Of a stretch of 50,433 bases of DNA, positions 7,170 to 15,490 are shown in pieces. Positions within the stretch are counted from its first letter, which is position 1. Each line of letters begins with the position of its first letter. The DNA lies in assembly GCA_030833315.1 (NCBI GenBank), contig JAURHM010000002.1, positions 65,323 to 115,755 of the forward strand. Reading direction: 5' to 3'. Position numbers and translations under genes: made by a program. Source of the DNA: Burkholderiales bacterium. Its GTDB lineage: Bacteria; Pseudomonadota; Gammaproteobacteria; Burkholderiales; SG8-41. The notes under the pieces are model-generated. The model was not told where the DNA came from. It searched no databases and saw only the letters and a list, made by a program, of their open reading frames with translations.

Positions 7170-8324
7170 TCAGGCCTTCGGTGGGCGCTGCGAGAAGCTG
7201 CGCTCGAAAATGCCTTCGGCGATACGGTTTTTCAGAATTTCAATCGAGCCGCCGGCAATCATCCAGCCGCGGCATTTGCGGAAGCAGTATTCGACCAGCG
7301 ATTCGTCGGTATAGCCCATGCCGCCCATGATCTGCATGGCTTCATTGCAGATGTCGAAGCCGGCCTGGTTGCAGAAGGCCTTGGCGATTGCGGTGTCATC
7401 GGCCGACGGTATACCGTTGTCGGCGTTCACGGCGGCCCGGTACAGCAGCAGCTGGCCGGCATCGAGTTTCATTTTCATGTCGGCGAATTTCCACTGCAGG
7501 CCCTGGAATTCGCACAACAGGCGTCCGAACTGCTTGCGCTGCAGCGCCCATTCGCGGGCGATGTTGTAGGCATAACGGCCGAAGGCCAGCGAACGTGCGG
7601 TGTTGCCGATGCGTTCGACGTTGAATCCCGCGATTTGTTTCTTGAAGCCACCTTCCTTGAGCATCACGTTCTCGGGGCCGACGTAGACGTTGTCGAGATA
7701 GGTTTGCACCCACTCTTCGCCGTTGAGGAATTTTGCCGGTGCGCCTTGCTTGAAGCCCGGGGCATCGCGCGGAATCAGCACTGAGCCGATGCCGCCGACC
7801 CCGGGGCCGAAACGGACATAGGTCAGCATCACGTCGGCGTAGGACGCGTGCGTCTGGAACACCTTCACGCCGTTGATGCGGTAGCCCTCGCCATCGGGTG
7901 TTGCCGAGGTTTTCAGGTCGGTGACCGCGGAGCCCGCTTCCGGTTCGGTCATGCCGACGGTGATCACTGATTCACCGGCGAGAATTTTGTCGAGATAACG
8001 TTTTTTCTGGTCTGGCGTGCCGTACTCTGCGAGCACACGCACCGGACCGAAGTTGCCGGCCTGGATCACGTCGGCGCTGCGCGGGCAGACCGAAGCAATG
8101 GTTTCAATGGCGATGATGGCGTCCATCAGCGAGCCGCCTTGGCCGCCGTCTTCTTCCTTCATCGTGATGCCCATCAGACCCTGTTCGGCCATCAGCTTGG
8201 CGACATCCCAGGGATGTTCTTCCTGATGCGCGCGCTTCAGCGCGCCGTCGCGCAGATGGCGCTCGGCAAAACCGCGCACGGCGTCGCGGAACTGTTCCTG
8301 TTCGGGGGTAAAGTGGAAATCCAT
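7170..8324 (-). CDS. acyl-CoA dehydrogenase
   Basis: A 384-residue FAD-dependent acyl-CoA dehydrogenase. N-terminal helical domain begins MDFHFTPEQEQFRDAVRGFA; the flavin-binding strand region has VTVGMTEPEAGSAVTDLKTSA; the C-terminal helical domain has AREWALQRKQFGRLLCEFQG and ends with QIMGGMGYTDESLVEYCFRKCRG. It oxidises an acyl-CoA at the alpha-beta bond and passes electrons to ETF. It is first in the minus-strand run ending at the left edge; a plausible promoter lies at 8355-8383. The CoA ligase follows after about 50 bases. The substrate chain cannot be told from sequence; the last residues near the active site differ from those of the glutaryl-CoA dehydrogenase at 31457-32659. Confidence 0.93.
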   Translation of the reverse strand: MDFHFTPEQEQFRDAVRGFAERHLRDGALKRAHQEEHPWDVAKLMAEQGLMGITMKEEDGGQGGSLMDAIIAIETIASVCPRSADVIQAGNFGPVRVLAEYGTPDQKKRYLDKILAGESVITVGMTEPEAGSAVTDLKTSATPDGEGYRINGVKVFQTHASYADVMLTYVRFGPGVGGIGSVLIPRDAPGFKQGAPAKFLNGEEWVQTYLDNVYVGPENVMLKEGGFKKQIAGFNVERIGNTARSLAFGRYAYNIAREWALQRKQFGRLLCEFQGLQWKFADMKMKLDAGQLLLYRAAVNADNGIPSADDTAIAKAFCNQAGFDICNEAMQIMGGMGYTDESLVEYCFRKCRGWMIAGGSIEILKNRIAEGIFERSFSQRPPKA

Positions 8325-8354
8325 GATCTGAAATCGCAGGTTGGGTAAACTCGG

Positions 8355-8383
8355 ATTTTACCGCCCGGCGCACTGTGAGTCAG
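8355..8383 (-). promoter_or_regulatory. putative sigma-70 promoter of the acyl-CoA dehydrogenase run
   Basis: On the minus strand CTGACT (8378-8383; 4/6 to TTGACA) is separated by 17 bases from TAAAAT (8355-8360; 5/6 to TATAAT). The start would be near 8348, giving a ~24-base leader to ATG 8324. The 145-bp gap 8325-8469 holds nothing else that I can identify. Confidence 0.45.
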
Positions 8384-8469
8384 TACGAATCAGCGAATCC
8401 GTATCATGGAAAAATGTCAGATCATGAAACCGCTTACATGACGAAGCAGCGCGGTTTGTAATTCGCGCT

Positions 8470-9423
8470 TTATTGCAGGACAAGGCCTGCGGCCTTTACC
8501 ACCTTGCCCCATTTCACGACTTCGCTTTTGAGAAAGCTGCCGAATTCCTCCGGCGTGCCGGTCACTGGTTCGGTGCCGGATTTGGCCAGCAGATCCTGGG
8601 TGCGCGGCGTGGCCAGTGCAGCGTGCACCGCCTGATTGATCTTGAGAACGACGTCGCGCGGCGTATTGGCGGGTGCGAGCATCGCGTTCCAGCCGCCGGC
8701 TTCGTAGCCGGGAACACCGCCTTCGTTGATGGTCGGCACATCGGGCAGGGTTTTCGAGCGTTTGGTCGAACTGATACCCAGCGCGCGCAATTTTCCCGCC
8801 TGCACCGGCGGCACCGCGGCGGCGACCGGTGCGAAAGTCATGTGCACGTGGCCGCCCATGGTTTCTGCCACCGCCGGCGCCGCGCCTTTATACGGGATGT
8901 GGCCGACATTCGCGCCCGACAGCATATTGAACAGCACCAGAGCGAGATGGTTGGAGCTGCCGACGCCAGCGGATGCCGAATTCAGCGTTTTCGGATGCGC
9001 CCGGTCGAGCGCAATCAGTTCACGGACGGATTTCGCCGGCAGCGACGGATGCACCACCAGCACATTGGCTTGATTGACGATCAGTCCCACCGGTGCGAGA
9101 TCGGTCAGCACGTTGTAACCGAGCTTCGGATACACCGCCGGACTGCTGGCGAGTGCGGTGGTGCCGTACAACAAGGTATGACCGTCGGCTGCGGCGCGCA
9201 CCACGGATTCGGTACCGATATTGCCGCTGGCGCCGGCGCGGTTGACCACCAGCACATTCTGTTTCCATGACGTGGTCATGTGTTCGGCGATCGAACGGGC
9301 AATCAGGTCCGCGGACCCGCCGGCCGGGAAGGCCACCACCATGGTGACGGTTTTTTCAGGATAGTTCTGGGCGCCGGCCTGGGTGCTTAGCAGCAAGGAA
9401 GCCAGCAGAACACGGAAGCGCAT
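8470..9423 (-). CDS. TctC/Bug family substrate-binding protein
   Basis: A 317-residue periplasmic binding protein. Signal peptide MRFRVLLASLLLSTQAGAQ, then YPEKTVTMVVAFPAGGSADLI (the usual APGG is PAGG here), VNRAGASGNIG, and the hinge motif IPYKGAAPAVAETMGG. GAGGAG stands eight bases before the ATG. It follows the SMP-30 gene after a 113-bp gap that contains a hairpin (9503-9530) and ends a five-gene minus-strand run. No transport membrane subunits are nearby. The ligand is unknown; the neighbouring lactonase and SDR hint at a sugar acid or hydroxyacid. Confidence 0.93.
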   Translation of the reverse strand: MRFRVLLASLLLSTQAGAQNYPEKTVTMVVAFPAGGSADLIARSIAEHMTTSWKQNVLVVNRAGASGNIGTESVVRAAADGHTLLYGTTALASSPAVYPKLGYNVLTDLAPVGLIVNQANVLVVHPSLPAKSVRELIALDRAHPKTLNSASAGVGSSNHLALVLFNMLSGANVGHIPYKGAAPAVAETMGGHVHMTFAPVAAAVPPVQAGKLRALGISSTKRSKTLPDVPTINEGGVPGYEAGGWNAMLAPANTPRDVVLKINQAVHAALATPRTQDLLAKSGTEPVTGTPEEFGSFLKSEVVKWGKVVKAAGLVLQ

Positions 9424-9502
9424 GCGAACGTCTCCTCACGGGGGTTTGGGACGGAGAAGCTGCCGTGTTTATCCGGCTTCAATTCATTAAAGGTGAACCC
9501 TT

Positions 9503-9530
9503 ACAGCCTGTCAACGCGCTCACAGGCTGT
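9503..9530 (-). repeat. hairpin between SMP-30 and Bug genes
   Basis: ACAGCCTG (9503-9510) and CAGGCTGT (9523-9530) form an 8-bp stem with a 12-base loop just after the SMP-30 stop. There is no T-run after it on the minus strand, so it may be a stability or processing hairpin rather than a complete terminator. Confidence 0.5.
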
Positions 9531-9536
9531 GCGACA

Positions 9537-10439
9537 TCAGGGATACATCGCCCAGCCCGTGCGATCGGTTTCCGCACGGAAGAAATGACCCTGGGTGGTA
9601 GTGACAAACAGCGTTTTCATGTCAGGACCGCCGAAACAGCAATTGGTCGGACGGATTGCCGGCACCGGATGCGTTTCGAGGACGCGCCCGGTCGGCGAGA
9701 ACACATAAATCATCGGGCCCGCACCGGCGACTTCCCAGCCCGCCGTCGCGACAATATTACCGTCAACATCCAGCGTCATCCCGTCAATGCCGCGATGGAT
9801 GTCGCGATAGTCTTCACCCCAGGTGAACAGCGTCTTGTATGGACCGAGACTGCCGTCATCGCGGATCGGATAGGCGCGCAGTTCGCGCGCGATGCCTGCA
9901 GTGAAACTGCTCTCCGCGACATACAGCGTGCTCTGGTCCTGCGATACCAGGATGCCGTTGGGCTGCGTGGTGTCAAAGACGACGCGGGTGATCGAGTACG
10001 TGCCATCCTTCTGCGGATCAAGACGGTAAACCGAACGGTCTTCCAGCTCCTGCTTTTCCGTCTTGTCGACGTTGCCGTCGTTCCAGGGATTGGTAAACCA
10101 GATGCGGCCCTTGCGATCAATCGCGAGGTCGTTCGGCGTATTCAGGCGCTTGCCTTCGAACTTGTCGGCAATCACCACGTTTTTGCCGTCGGGATCAAAA
10201 CGCATCACGCTGCGCCCGCCCTGAGAGCAGCCGAACAGCCGGCCCTCGGCATCGAAGGCCAGTCCATTGACGCGGTCCAGTCCGCTACGCCAGGGCGTTA
10301 TGGCGTTGGTCTTCGGATCGCAACGGAAGATCGTATTGGCGTGGATGTGTGTGAAATAGATGTATTCGCCATCCCACACCGGGCCTTCGGTAATCGGCAG
10401 ACCGTCCGGTTTTTTCAGCAGCTCGAATGTCCACGCCAT
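9537..10439 (-). CDS. SMP-30/gluconolactonase/LRE family protein
   Basis: A 300-residue six-bladed beta-propeller of the SMP-30 family, which hydrolyses sugar-type lactones using one divalent metal ion. Seen: ITEGPVWDGEYIYFTHI near the N-terminus (metal-binding Glu in EGPVW), LNTPNDLAIDRKGRIWFTNP (metal-binding Asn in the PND motif), TQPNGILVSQDQSTLYVAE (second conserved Asn), and a conserved Asp in GIDGMTLDVDGN. No signal peptide, so probably cytoplasmic. GGAG stands nine bases upstream of the ATG. It lies between MmgE/PrpD and a Bug protein, suggesting a lactone intermediate in this module. The exact lactone is not predictable. Confidence 0.88.
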   Translation of the reverse strand: MAWTFELLKKPDGLPITEGPVWDGEYIYFTHIHANTIFRCDPKTNAITPWRSGLDRVNGLAFDAEGRLFGCSQGGRSVMRFDPDGKNVVIADKFEGKRLNTPNDLAIDRKGRIWFTNPWNDGNVDKTEKQELEDRSVYRLDPQKDGTYSITRVVFDTTQPNGILVSQDQSTLYVAESSFTAGIARELRAYPIRDDGSLGPYKTLFTWGEDYRDIHRGIDGMTLDVDGNIVATAGWEVAGAGPMIYVFSPTGRVLETHPVPAIRPTNCCFGGPDMKTLFVTTTQGHFFRAETDRTGWAMYP

Positions 10440-10458
10440 GATGTCGGTCTCCGGTATT

Positions 10459-10490
10459 CCCTCTCCCCGGGGGAAAGGGAGGGGGGGGGG
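10459..10490. repeat. GC-rich inverted repeat with G10 homopolymer
   Basis: CCCTCTCCCC is followed by GGGGGAAAGGGAG and a run of ten G (10481-10490) in the 60-bp gap between MmgE/PrpD (stop 10500) and SMP-30 (start 10439). It resembles the short CCCTCTCCC/GGGAGAGGG palindromic repeats scattered between genes in many proteobacteria. The homopolymer is on the untranslated leader side of the SMP-30 gene and could vary in length. Confidence 0.55.
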
Positions 10491-10499
10491 TAAAAACGA

Positions 10500-11906
10500 T
10501 CAGGCTGTCAGCAGATTGCGCAGCTTGGTGATGTTGCCGACCTTTTCGATGTTCCAAACCGCATCGCAGAGCTTGCGCGCACGGGCTGCTCCGAGAATCG
10601 GCGCCATCAGGTGATAACACTTCTCGTCGACCTGGGCGCGAACCATCGGGTTCTGCGCGGTGCCGAGTACGGCTTTCACATGCTTGTGCAGGGTTTTGCC
10701 GTTTTTCAGTTTCAGTTCGAGGATGCCCTGGCGCGACGGCAGTGCCGCCGTCAGCGCGTCGTCACCGTACAGCGTGATGCGCTTGCGAAGATCGAGCACC
10801 TTCTTGTCTTTCATGCGTTTTTCGTCGTGCGAGGACTTGAAGGTGACGATGCCGTCGATCAGCATTACCGCGCACAGATGCTGCATGCAGATGTCGGGCA
10901 TGTTGCGGTTGTCAGTGGTGTTCGCAGCCTGGTGGGCGACGCGGATTACCAGCTTCTCGACATCGGCGGCTTTCACGCCGTGTTCGCGGATCAGTTCGAG
11001 CAGGCCGTCGAGCGGCGCCTGGATCGGCGAGCCGACCGACCAGCGTTTGATATTGGTGTTCATGATCTCGTACACCTTGCCGAGATCCTTGATCAGGCGC
11101 TGCGGCTGCGGCTTCATGCCGATGCGACGGGTTTCGTCATAGGCCACGTAGAAATTGCGTTCACCGGAGAACACGTCTTCCACTGCGGTGAATCCGGAAG
11201 ACACCATTGAGGCTGCGGCCGTGCCGTTACGTGCAGGCATGCCGCCGAAGTCGAAGGCCTTTTCAATATGTTCTTCGTCGCGCATCCAGCACGAGATGCC
11301 GGAACACTGCTGCGCGGTGTACGACAACGCATGGCGCATGCCGTTGTAATCCAGTCCGGCGAGCAGCGAGGCAGCAGCGGCGGCACCGAAGCTCGGGCCG
11401 AAGCTGTGGGTCGAGTGCCCGGCCTGACGGAAATCGTAGGGGTGCAGCGACAGATTGAGTCGTGCGCACAGGTCGTAACCAAGCGCGACAGCGCGGAGCA
11501 GTTGCGTTCCGCCGGCCTTTTCACGTTCTCCCATCGCCAGTGCCGCCGGTACGATGGCGCAGCCGGGGTGTGACAGCGAAGCGGCGTGAGAGTCGTCGGT
11601 TTCATCGGCGTGGGCGAGCATGCCGTTGATGTGTGCGGCCTGTTCGGCATTGGTAACGATCTTCGAGCCGATCACCAGCGACTGCGGCGCGCCGCCGAGC
11701 GTTTTTGCGTAGGCGATGGCCTTGGTGCCCGGCAGCAGACGCGAACCGGAAACCATTGCGGCAATGGTGTCGAGCAGATGGTGTTTGGTTTTTTCGGCAA
11801 CATGCTTCGGCAGCGGCTTTTTAGCGGCACCGGCCATATAGGTGGCCAGTGTCTTCATCAGCGGCGACACGGTTGTTTTGGAATTGGTTTTTGATTTCTT
11901 GCTCAT
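10500..11906 (-). CDS. MmgE/PrpD family protein
   Basis: A 468-residue MmgE/PrpD homologue (2-methylcitrate dehydratase, cis-aconitate decarboxylase and epimerase group). Seen: LDTIAAMVSGSRLLPGTKA in the helical domain, NGMLAHADETDDSHAASLSHPG (the D-D-[ST/H] plus HPG signature), and a C-terminal alpha/beta domain with ADVEKLVIRVAHQAANTTDN. It has a long basic N-terminus rich in Lys/Ser. The ATG overlaps the SDR stop (ATGA at 11903-11906). It is divergent from the other family member at 3127-4485: it lacks the KPLHGGHAA motif and carries a distinct FDFGGMPARNG. The substrate is unknown. Confidence 0.9.
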   Translation of the reverse strand: MSKKSKTNSKTTVSPLMKTLATYMAGAAKKPLPKHVAEKTKHHLLDTIAAMVSGSRLLPGTKAIAYAKTLGGAPQSLVIGSKIVTNAEQAAHINGMLAHADETDDSHAASLSHPGCAIVPAALAMGEREKAGGTQLLRAVALGYDLCARLNLSLHPYDFRQAGHSTHSFGPSFGAAAAASLLAGLDYNGMRHALSYTAQQCSGISCWMRDEEHIEKAFDFGGMPARNGTAAASMVSSGFTAVEDVFSGERNFYVAYDETRRIGMKPQPQRLIKDLGKVYEIMNTNIKRWSVGSPIQAPLDGLLELIREHGVKAADVEKLVIRVAHQAANTTDNRNMPDICMQHLCAVMLIDGIVTFKSSHDEKRMKDKKVLDLRKRITLYGDDALTAALPSRQGILELKLKNGKTLHKHVKAVLGTAQNPMVRAQVDEKCYHLMAPILGAARARKLCDAVWNIEKVGNITKLRNLLTA

Positions 11907-12679
11907 GGCATCAGTACTCCGCCGTTAACGTGAATGGATTGACCGGTGATATAACGCGAGTCGGGTCCGCACAGCATGCGCACCATCGCCGCGATCTCCT
12001 GGGGCTGGCCGCGACGGCCGATCAGCGGCAGCGACTTGCGGAAATCCGGGCGCTCCGGCGCGCCGGGCAGGCCGCGCACGGTGTCGATCGGACCCGGCAC
12101 CACGCAGTTCACCGTGATGTTGTGTTCGGCGAGATCATGCGCAACGGCCTTGGTCATGGCAGCGAGACCGCCTTTGGCAGCGACCACATGTGCGCGGTGC
12201 AAGGCACCTTTGTGGCCGGTCATGCCGCCGGTGTACACCAGCGCGCCGCCGCCCGACTTGATCAGATGCGGCAGCGCCGCCTGCGAGACGAGAAAGGCGC
12301 CGTCGAGCACGGTGGAGATCACGTGCCGCCATTCCGCAAACGAAATTTGTTCAAAAGGCGTCTCGGCGCGGATCGCGGCGTTGCTGACTACCATGTCGAT
12401 GCGGCCGAACTGCTTGATGGTTTCATCCACCAGATGTTTCACCGCGTCCGGATCCGTGACGTCGCCCATGCACAGCGCAGCCTTGCCGCCGGCCTTCTGG
12501 ATCATCGCCACGGTTTCCTGGCCGGCTTCGCGTGACGTGTTGGCGTTGATCATCACCGTTGCACCGCCTGCCGCGAGTGATCGCGAAATGGCGCGGCCGA
12601 TGTTGCGCGCGCCGCCGGTTATCAGGGCTACCTTTCCGGCGAGATCATCGCCGGGTCGCATGCCAATCTCATGGCTCAT
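11903..12679 (-). CDS. SDR family NAD(P)-dependent oxidoreductase
   Basis: A 258-residue classical short-chain dehydrogenase. Seen: nucleotide-binding VALITGGARNIGRAIS (TGxxxGxG-type), VVSNAAI (NAG-like motif), the Ser in VYTGGMTGHKGALHR region and a catalytic-like H/Y position replaced by R-A-H-V-V-A-A-K-G-G, and the C-terminal GRRGQPQEIAAMVRML. The usual YxxxK reads H-x-x-x-x-x-K here, so the Tyr of the catalytic YxxxK appears absent; activity may be altered. It starts 28 bases after the Bug stop and is coupled to MmgE/PrpD. ATG 12679 is used; the ribosome binding site is weak. The substrate is unknown. Confidence 0.87.
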   Translation of the reverse strand: MSHEIGMRPGDDLAGKVALITGGARNIGRAISRSLAAGGATVMINANTSREAGQETVAMIQKAGGKAALCMGDVTDPDAVKHLVDETIKQFGRIDMVVSNAAIRAETPFEQISFAEWRHVISTVLDGAFLVSQAALPHLIKSGGGALVYTGGMTGHKGALHRAHVVAAKGGLAAMTKAVAHDLAEHNITVNCVVPGPIDTVRGLPGAPERPDFRKSLPLIGRRGQPQEIAAMVRMLCGPDSRYITGQSIHVNGGVLMP

Positions 12680-12706
12680 AAATACCTTTTTATAATCAAA
12701 TAGTTA

Positions 12707-13675
12707 TTAGTTATTGGTCATGCCGGATTCGCGGACGACCTTGCCCCATTTGGCGACCTGCGCATTCAGATAAGTGGTGAATTCCTGCGGTGTTGTCCAG
12801 GTCAGTTCTGCGCCCTGCGCGGCGGCGCGTTCTTTCATGTCGGCCAGCGTCGTGACCCGTTTCATTTCGCGGCCGAGGCGTTCGATGACTGCTGCAGGCG
12901 TGCCGCGCGGCACCATCACGCCGTTCCAGGCGTTGACGTCAAAGCCGGGCACGCCGGATTCGGCTACCGTCGGCACATCGGGCAGCGCGGGTGAGCGTTT
13001 CAGCGAACCCACGGCGATCGCGCGGGCGCGGCCGCCTTTGACGAAGGGCAACGCCGCCGGCACCGAGGCAAAGGTGAATTGCGTTTCGCCGGAGACCACC
13101 GAGGTCAGCTGTGCACCGGTACCTTTATAGGGCACGTGCACGATGTTGATCTTGGCCATCGATTTCAGCAGCTCGCCCGAGAGATGGGCTGTCGCGCCGG
13201 TCGTGCCCGCGGCGTAATTGACCTTGCCCGGGCGTGCCTTGGCATAGGCAATCAGCTCCTGCACGTTTTTGACCGGCAGGTTGTTGTGGACCAGCAGCAC
13301 GCCGGGGAACATGGCGAACACGCTGACGCGTTCGAAACTCTTGACCGTGTCGTAGGGCAGCGTCTTGTGCAGGCTGGGCATCACCGAAAAACTGGTGTGG
13401 GTATAGAGAACCGTGTGGCCGTCGGGTACGGCGCCGGCAACGATTTCCGCCGAGATCAGACCGCCGCCGCCGGGACGGTTGTCGATGACCACCTGCTGGC
13501 CGAGGCCTTCGCCCATCGCCTGTGCGAGCAGCCGCGACATGATGTCGGTGGTGCCGCCCGGGGCGGAGATGACCACCATACGGATCGGTTTGTCAGGAAA
13601 GGCGGCGACTGCGCTGCCGGTGGCCAGGGCCAGCGTGCAAGCGGCGATACGCAGGCCATGCAGAGCGTTGTACAT
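12707..13675 (-). CDS. TctC/Bug family substrate-binding protein
   Basis: A 322-residue periplasmic binding protein. From ATG 13675 (GAGGAGA eight bases upstream) it has a signal peptide MYNALHGLRIAACTLALATG, then FPDKPIRMVVISAPGGTTDIM, DNRPGGGGLI and the hinge VPYKGTGAQLTSVVSGE. A longer in-frame extension to 14062 overlaps the purE gene and is not believed. First gene of the minus-strand module ending at 8470. It is transcribed divergently from purE. The ligand is unknown. Confidence 0.92.
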   Translation of the reverse strand: MYNALHGLRIAACTLALATGSAVAAFPDKPIRMVVISAPGGTTDIMSRLLAQAMGEGLGQQVVIDNRPGGGGLISAEIVAGAVPDGHTVLYTHTSFSVMPSLHKTLPYDTVKSFERVSVFAMFPGVLLVHNNLPVKNVQELIAYAKARPGKVNYAAGTTGATAHLSGELLKSMAKINIVHVPYKGTGAQLTSVVSGETQFTFASVPAALPFVKGGRARAIAVGSLKRSPALPDVPTVAESGVPGFDVNAWNGVMVPRGTPAAVIERLGREMKRVTTLADMKERAAAQGAELTWTTPQEFTTYLNAQVAKWGKVVRESGMTNN

Positions 13676-13849
13676 CGGGACTTTCTCCTCGGAATGGGCC
13701 GTCGCTGCAGGTTTCAGCGTGGCGGCCGATGGGGACCGGCTGACGGGTGTTGCCATGGGGTGCGGGTCGGGTGATTCTAGCAGTCCTTTTACGCGTCCGT
13801 GGCCGCGTGTCCGTACTGTAAAATATCGCTTTGAATGAAGGGGTCCGCA

Positions 13850-14344
13850 GTGAAAAAACCGCTGGTCGGCATTGTCATGGGCAGCCAGAGCGACTGGGAT
13901 GTCATGCAGCATGCCGTCAACATGGTGCAGCAGTTCGGAGTGTCCTGCGAAGCCAAAGTCGTGTCCGCACACCGCACCCCGGATCTGCTTTATCGCTATG
14001 CCGAAGAAGCCGAAGCGCGCGGCCTGCAATGCATCATCGCCGGTGCCGGCGGCTCGGCCCACCTGCCGGGCATGCTCGCCGCGAAAACCATCGTCCCCGT
14101 GCTCGGCGTGCCTGTGACCTCGCGCGCGTTGCAGGGGCTCGACTCGCTGCTGTCCATCGTGCAGATGCCCAAGGGCATCCCCGTTGCCACTTTTGCCGTC
14201 GGTGAAGCCGGCGCCGCCAACGCCGGACTGTTTGCTGTCGCGTCGCTGGCGCGCAATGACGTCAGGCTCGCGAAAAAACTCGCCATCTTCCGCAAAAAGC
14301 AGACGGCGTCGGTACGTGCGATGAAACTGCCCGTCAAGAAATAA
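13850..14344 (+). CDS. purE: 5-(carboxyamino)imidazole ribonucleotide mutase PurE
   Basis: Class I PurE, 164 residues from GTG 13850. It converts N5-CAIR to CAIR in de novo purine synthesis, acting with PurK. Seen: [13 protein letters not shown] at the N-terminus (substrate phosphate and catalytic region), the SAHRTPD motif with the catalytic His, [12 protein letters not shown] and [28 protein letters not shown] lies six bases before the GTG, which decides the start; an in-frame ATG at 13835 would add five residues (MKGSA) without a clear ribosome binding site. First of four tightly spaced genes purE-purK-purC-dcd. The 174-bp gap before it (13676-13849) is shared with the divergent Bug gene and holds a TAAAAT box at 13819 with no good -35. 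Confidence 0.97.
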   Translation: MKKPLVGIVMGSQSDWDVMQHAVNMVQQFGVSCEAKVVSAHRTPDLLYRYAEEAEARGLQCIIAGAGGSAHLPGMLAAKTIVPVLGVPVTSRALQGLDSLLSIVQMPKGIPVATFAVGEAGAANAGLFAVASLARNDVRLAKKLAIFRKKQTASVRAMKLPVKK

Positions 14345-14347
14345 TCA

Positions 14348-15484
14348 ATGATTTTTCCGGACGCCATGCTCGGCATGCTCGGCGGCGGCCAGCTCGGTCG
14401 CATGTTCACGCTCGCCGCGCACAGCATGGGTTACCGCGTCACCGTGCTCGATCCCGATCCGCTGAGCCCCGCCGGCGCGGTCGCTGACGTGCACTTGAAA
14501 GCCGCTTATCAGGACCGCGAAGCTTTGCAGCAGCTCGCCGATACCTGTGTCGCCGTCACCACCGAATTCGAAAACGTACCCGCCGACAGCCTGCGCTGGC
14601 TGGCGAGCCATTGCACGGTGCGTCCCGCCGGCGATGCCGTCGCCGTGGCGCAGGACCGCATTCGCGAAAAAGCTTTCTTCGCTTCATGCAATATCGGTGT
14701 TGCACCGTACGCGGTCATCGAATGCGATTCTGATGCCGCAAAAGCGCCGGCGCATCTGTTTCCCGGCATCCTCAAGCGCGCGCGTTTCGGTTACGACGGC
14801 AAAGGCCAGGTGCGCGTCGTCAATGCCGACGAAGCGCGCAAGGCTTTCAAGGATCTGGGCAATGAATCCTGCGTGCTTGAGCAACGCATTGCGCTGAAAT
14901 GCGAAATCTCCGCCGTGGTGGCGCGCGGCGCCGACGGCATCGGCCGCAGCTTTCCGGTCTCGGAGAACCGCCACCGCAACGGCATCCTCGACATCAGCAT
15001 CGTGCCCGCACGCGTCGCGCCGGAACTTGCAAAAAAAGCCGAAGAGTGGGCGCTGCGTACCGCCGACAGGCTAAATTACTGCGGCGTGCTCGCAGTGGAA
15101 TTTTTTGTCACCGAATCCGGCGAATTGCTGGTCAATGAAATGGCGCCGCGTCCGCACAACAGCGGCCACTACACCATCGACGCCTGCATGACCTCGCAAT
15201 ACGAGCAGCAGGTGCGCACGCTGTGCGGCCTGCCGCTGGGCGACACCAGGCTGATGTCGCCGGTGGTGATGGTCAACCTGCTCGGCGACGCCTGGAAGCA
15301 GGGAACGCCGCAATGGGATCGCATACTCGCCATGCCTGACGCCAAGCTGCACCTTTACGGCAAACATGAAGCGCGCGACGGCCGCAAGATGGGCCATTAC
15401 ACCGTGCTCGATCACAGCGTTGAAGCCGCGCTGCAAAAAGCGCTGATTGCACGTGCTGCGTTATATCCCGACTGGAAAGACTGA
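14348..15484 (+). CDS. purK: 5-(carboxyamino)imidazole ribonucleotide synthase PurK
   Basis: A 378-residue ATP-grasp enzyme that carboxylates AIR with bicarbonate and ATP to N5-CAIR, the substrate of PurE. Seen: [20 protein letters not shown] (preATP-grasp), TTEFENVP, the ATP-grasp strand [27 protein letters not shown], and [27 protein letters not shown] with metal-binding Glu/Asn. It starts 3 bases after the purE stop, implying co-translation. Usual length and complete motifs. Confidence 0.97.
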   Translation: MIFPDAMLGMLGGGQLGRMFTLAAHSMGYRVTVLDPDPLSPAGAVADVHLKAAYQDREALQQLADTCVAVTTEFENVPADSLRWLASHCTVRPAGDAVAVAQDRIREKAFFASCNIGVAPYAVIECDSDAAKAPAHLFPGILKRARFGYDGKGQVRVVNADEARKAFKDLGNESCVLEQRIALKCEISAVVARGADGIGRSFPVSENRHRNGILDISIVPARVAPELAKKAEEWALRTADRLNYCGVLAVEFFVTESGELLVNEMAPRPHNSGHYTIDACMTSQYEQQVRTLCGLPLGDTRLMSPVVMVNLLGDAWKQGTPQWDRILAMPDAKLHLYGKHEARDGRKMGHYTVLDHSVEAALQKALIARAALYPDWKD

Positions 15485-15490
15485 CCGACG

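Noticed and set aside
4873-7314. Long plus-strand open frame (over 800 codons) opposite the CoA ligase
   Set aside because: It is an antisense shadow of a clear acyl-CoA synthetase; its translation is His/Arg/Gln-rich with no family motifs and no ribosome binding site, typical of GC-rich complementary frames.
13676-14062. N-terminal extension of the Bug protein at 12707
   Set aside because: It would overlap purE on the other strand and precede a clear signal peptide with its own ribosome binding site at 13675.
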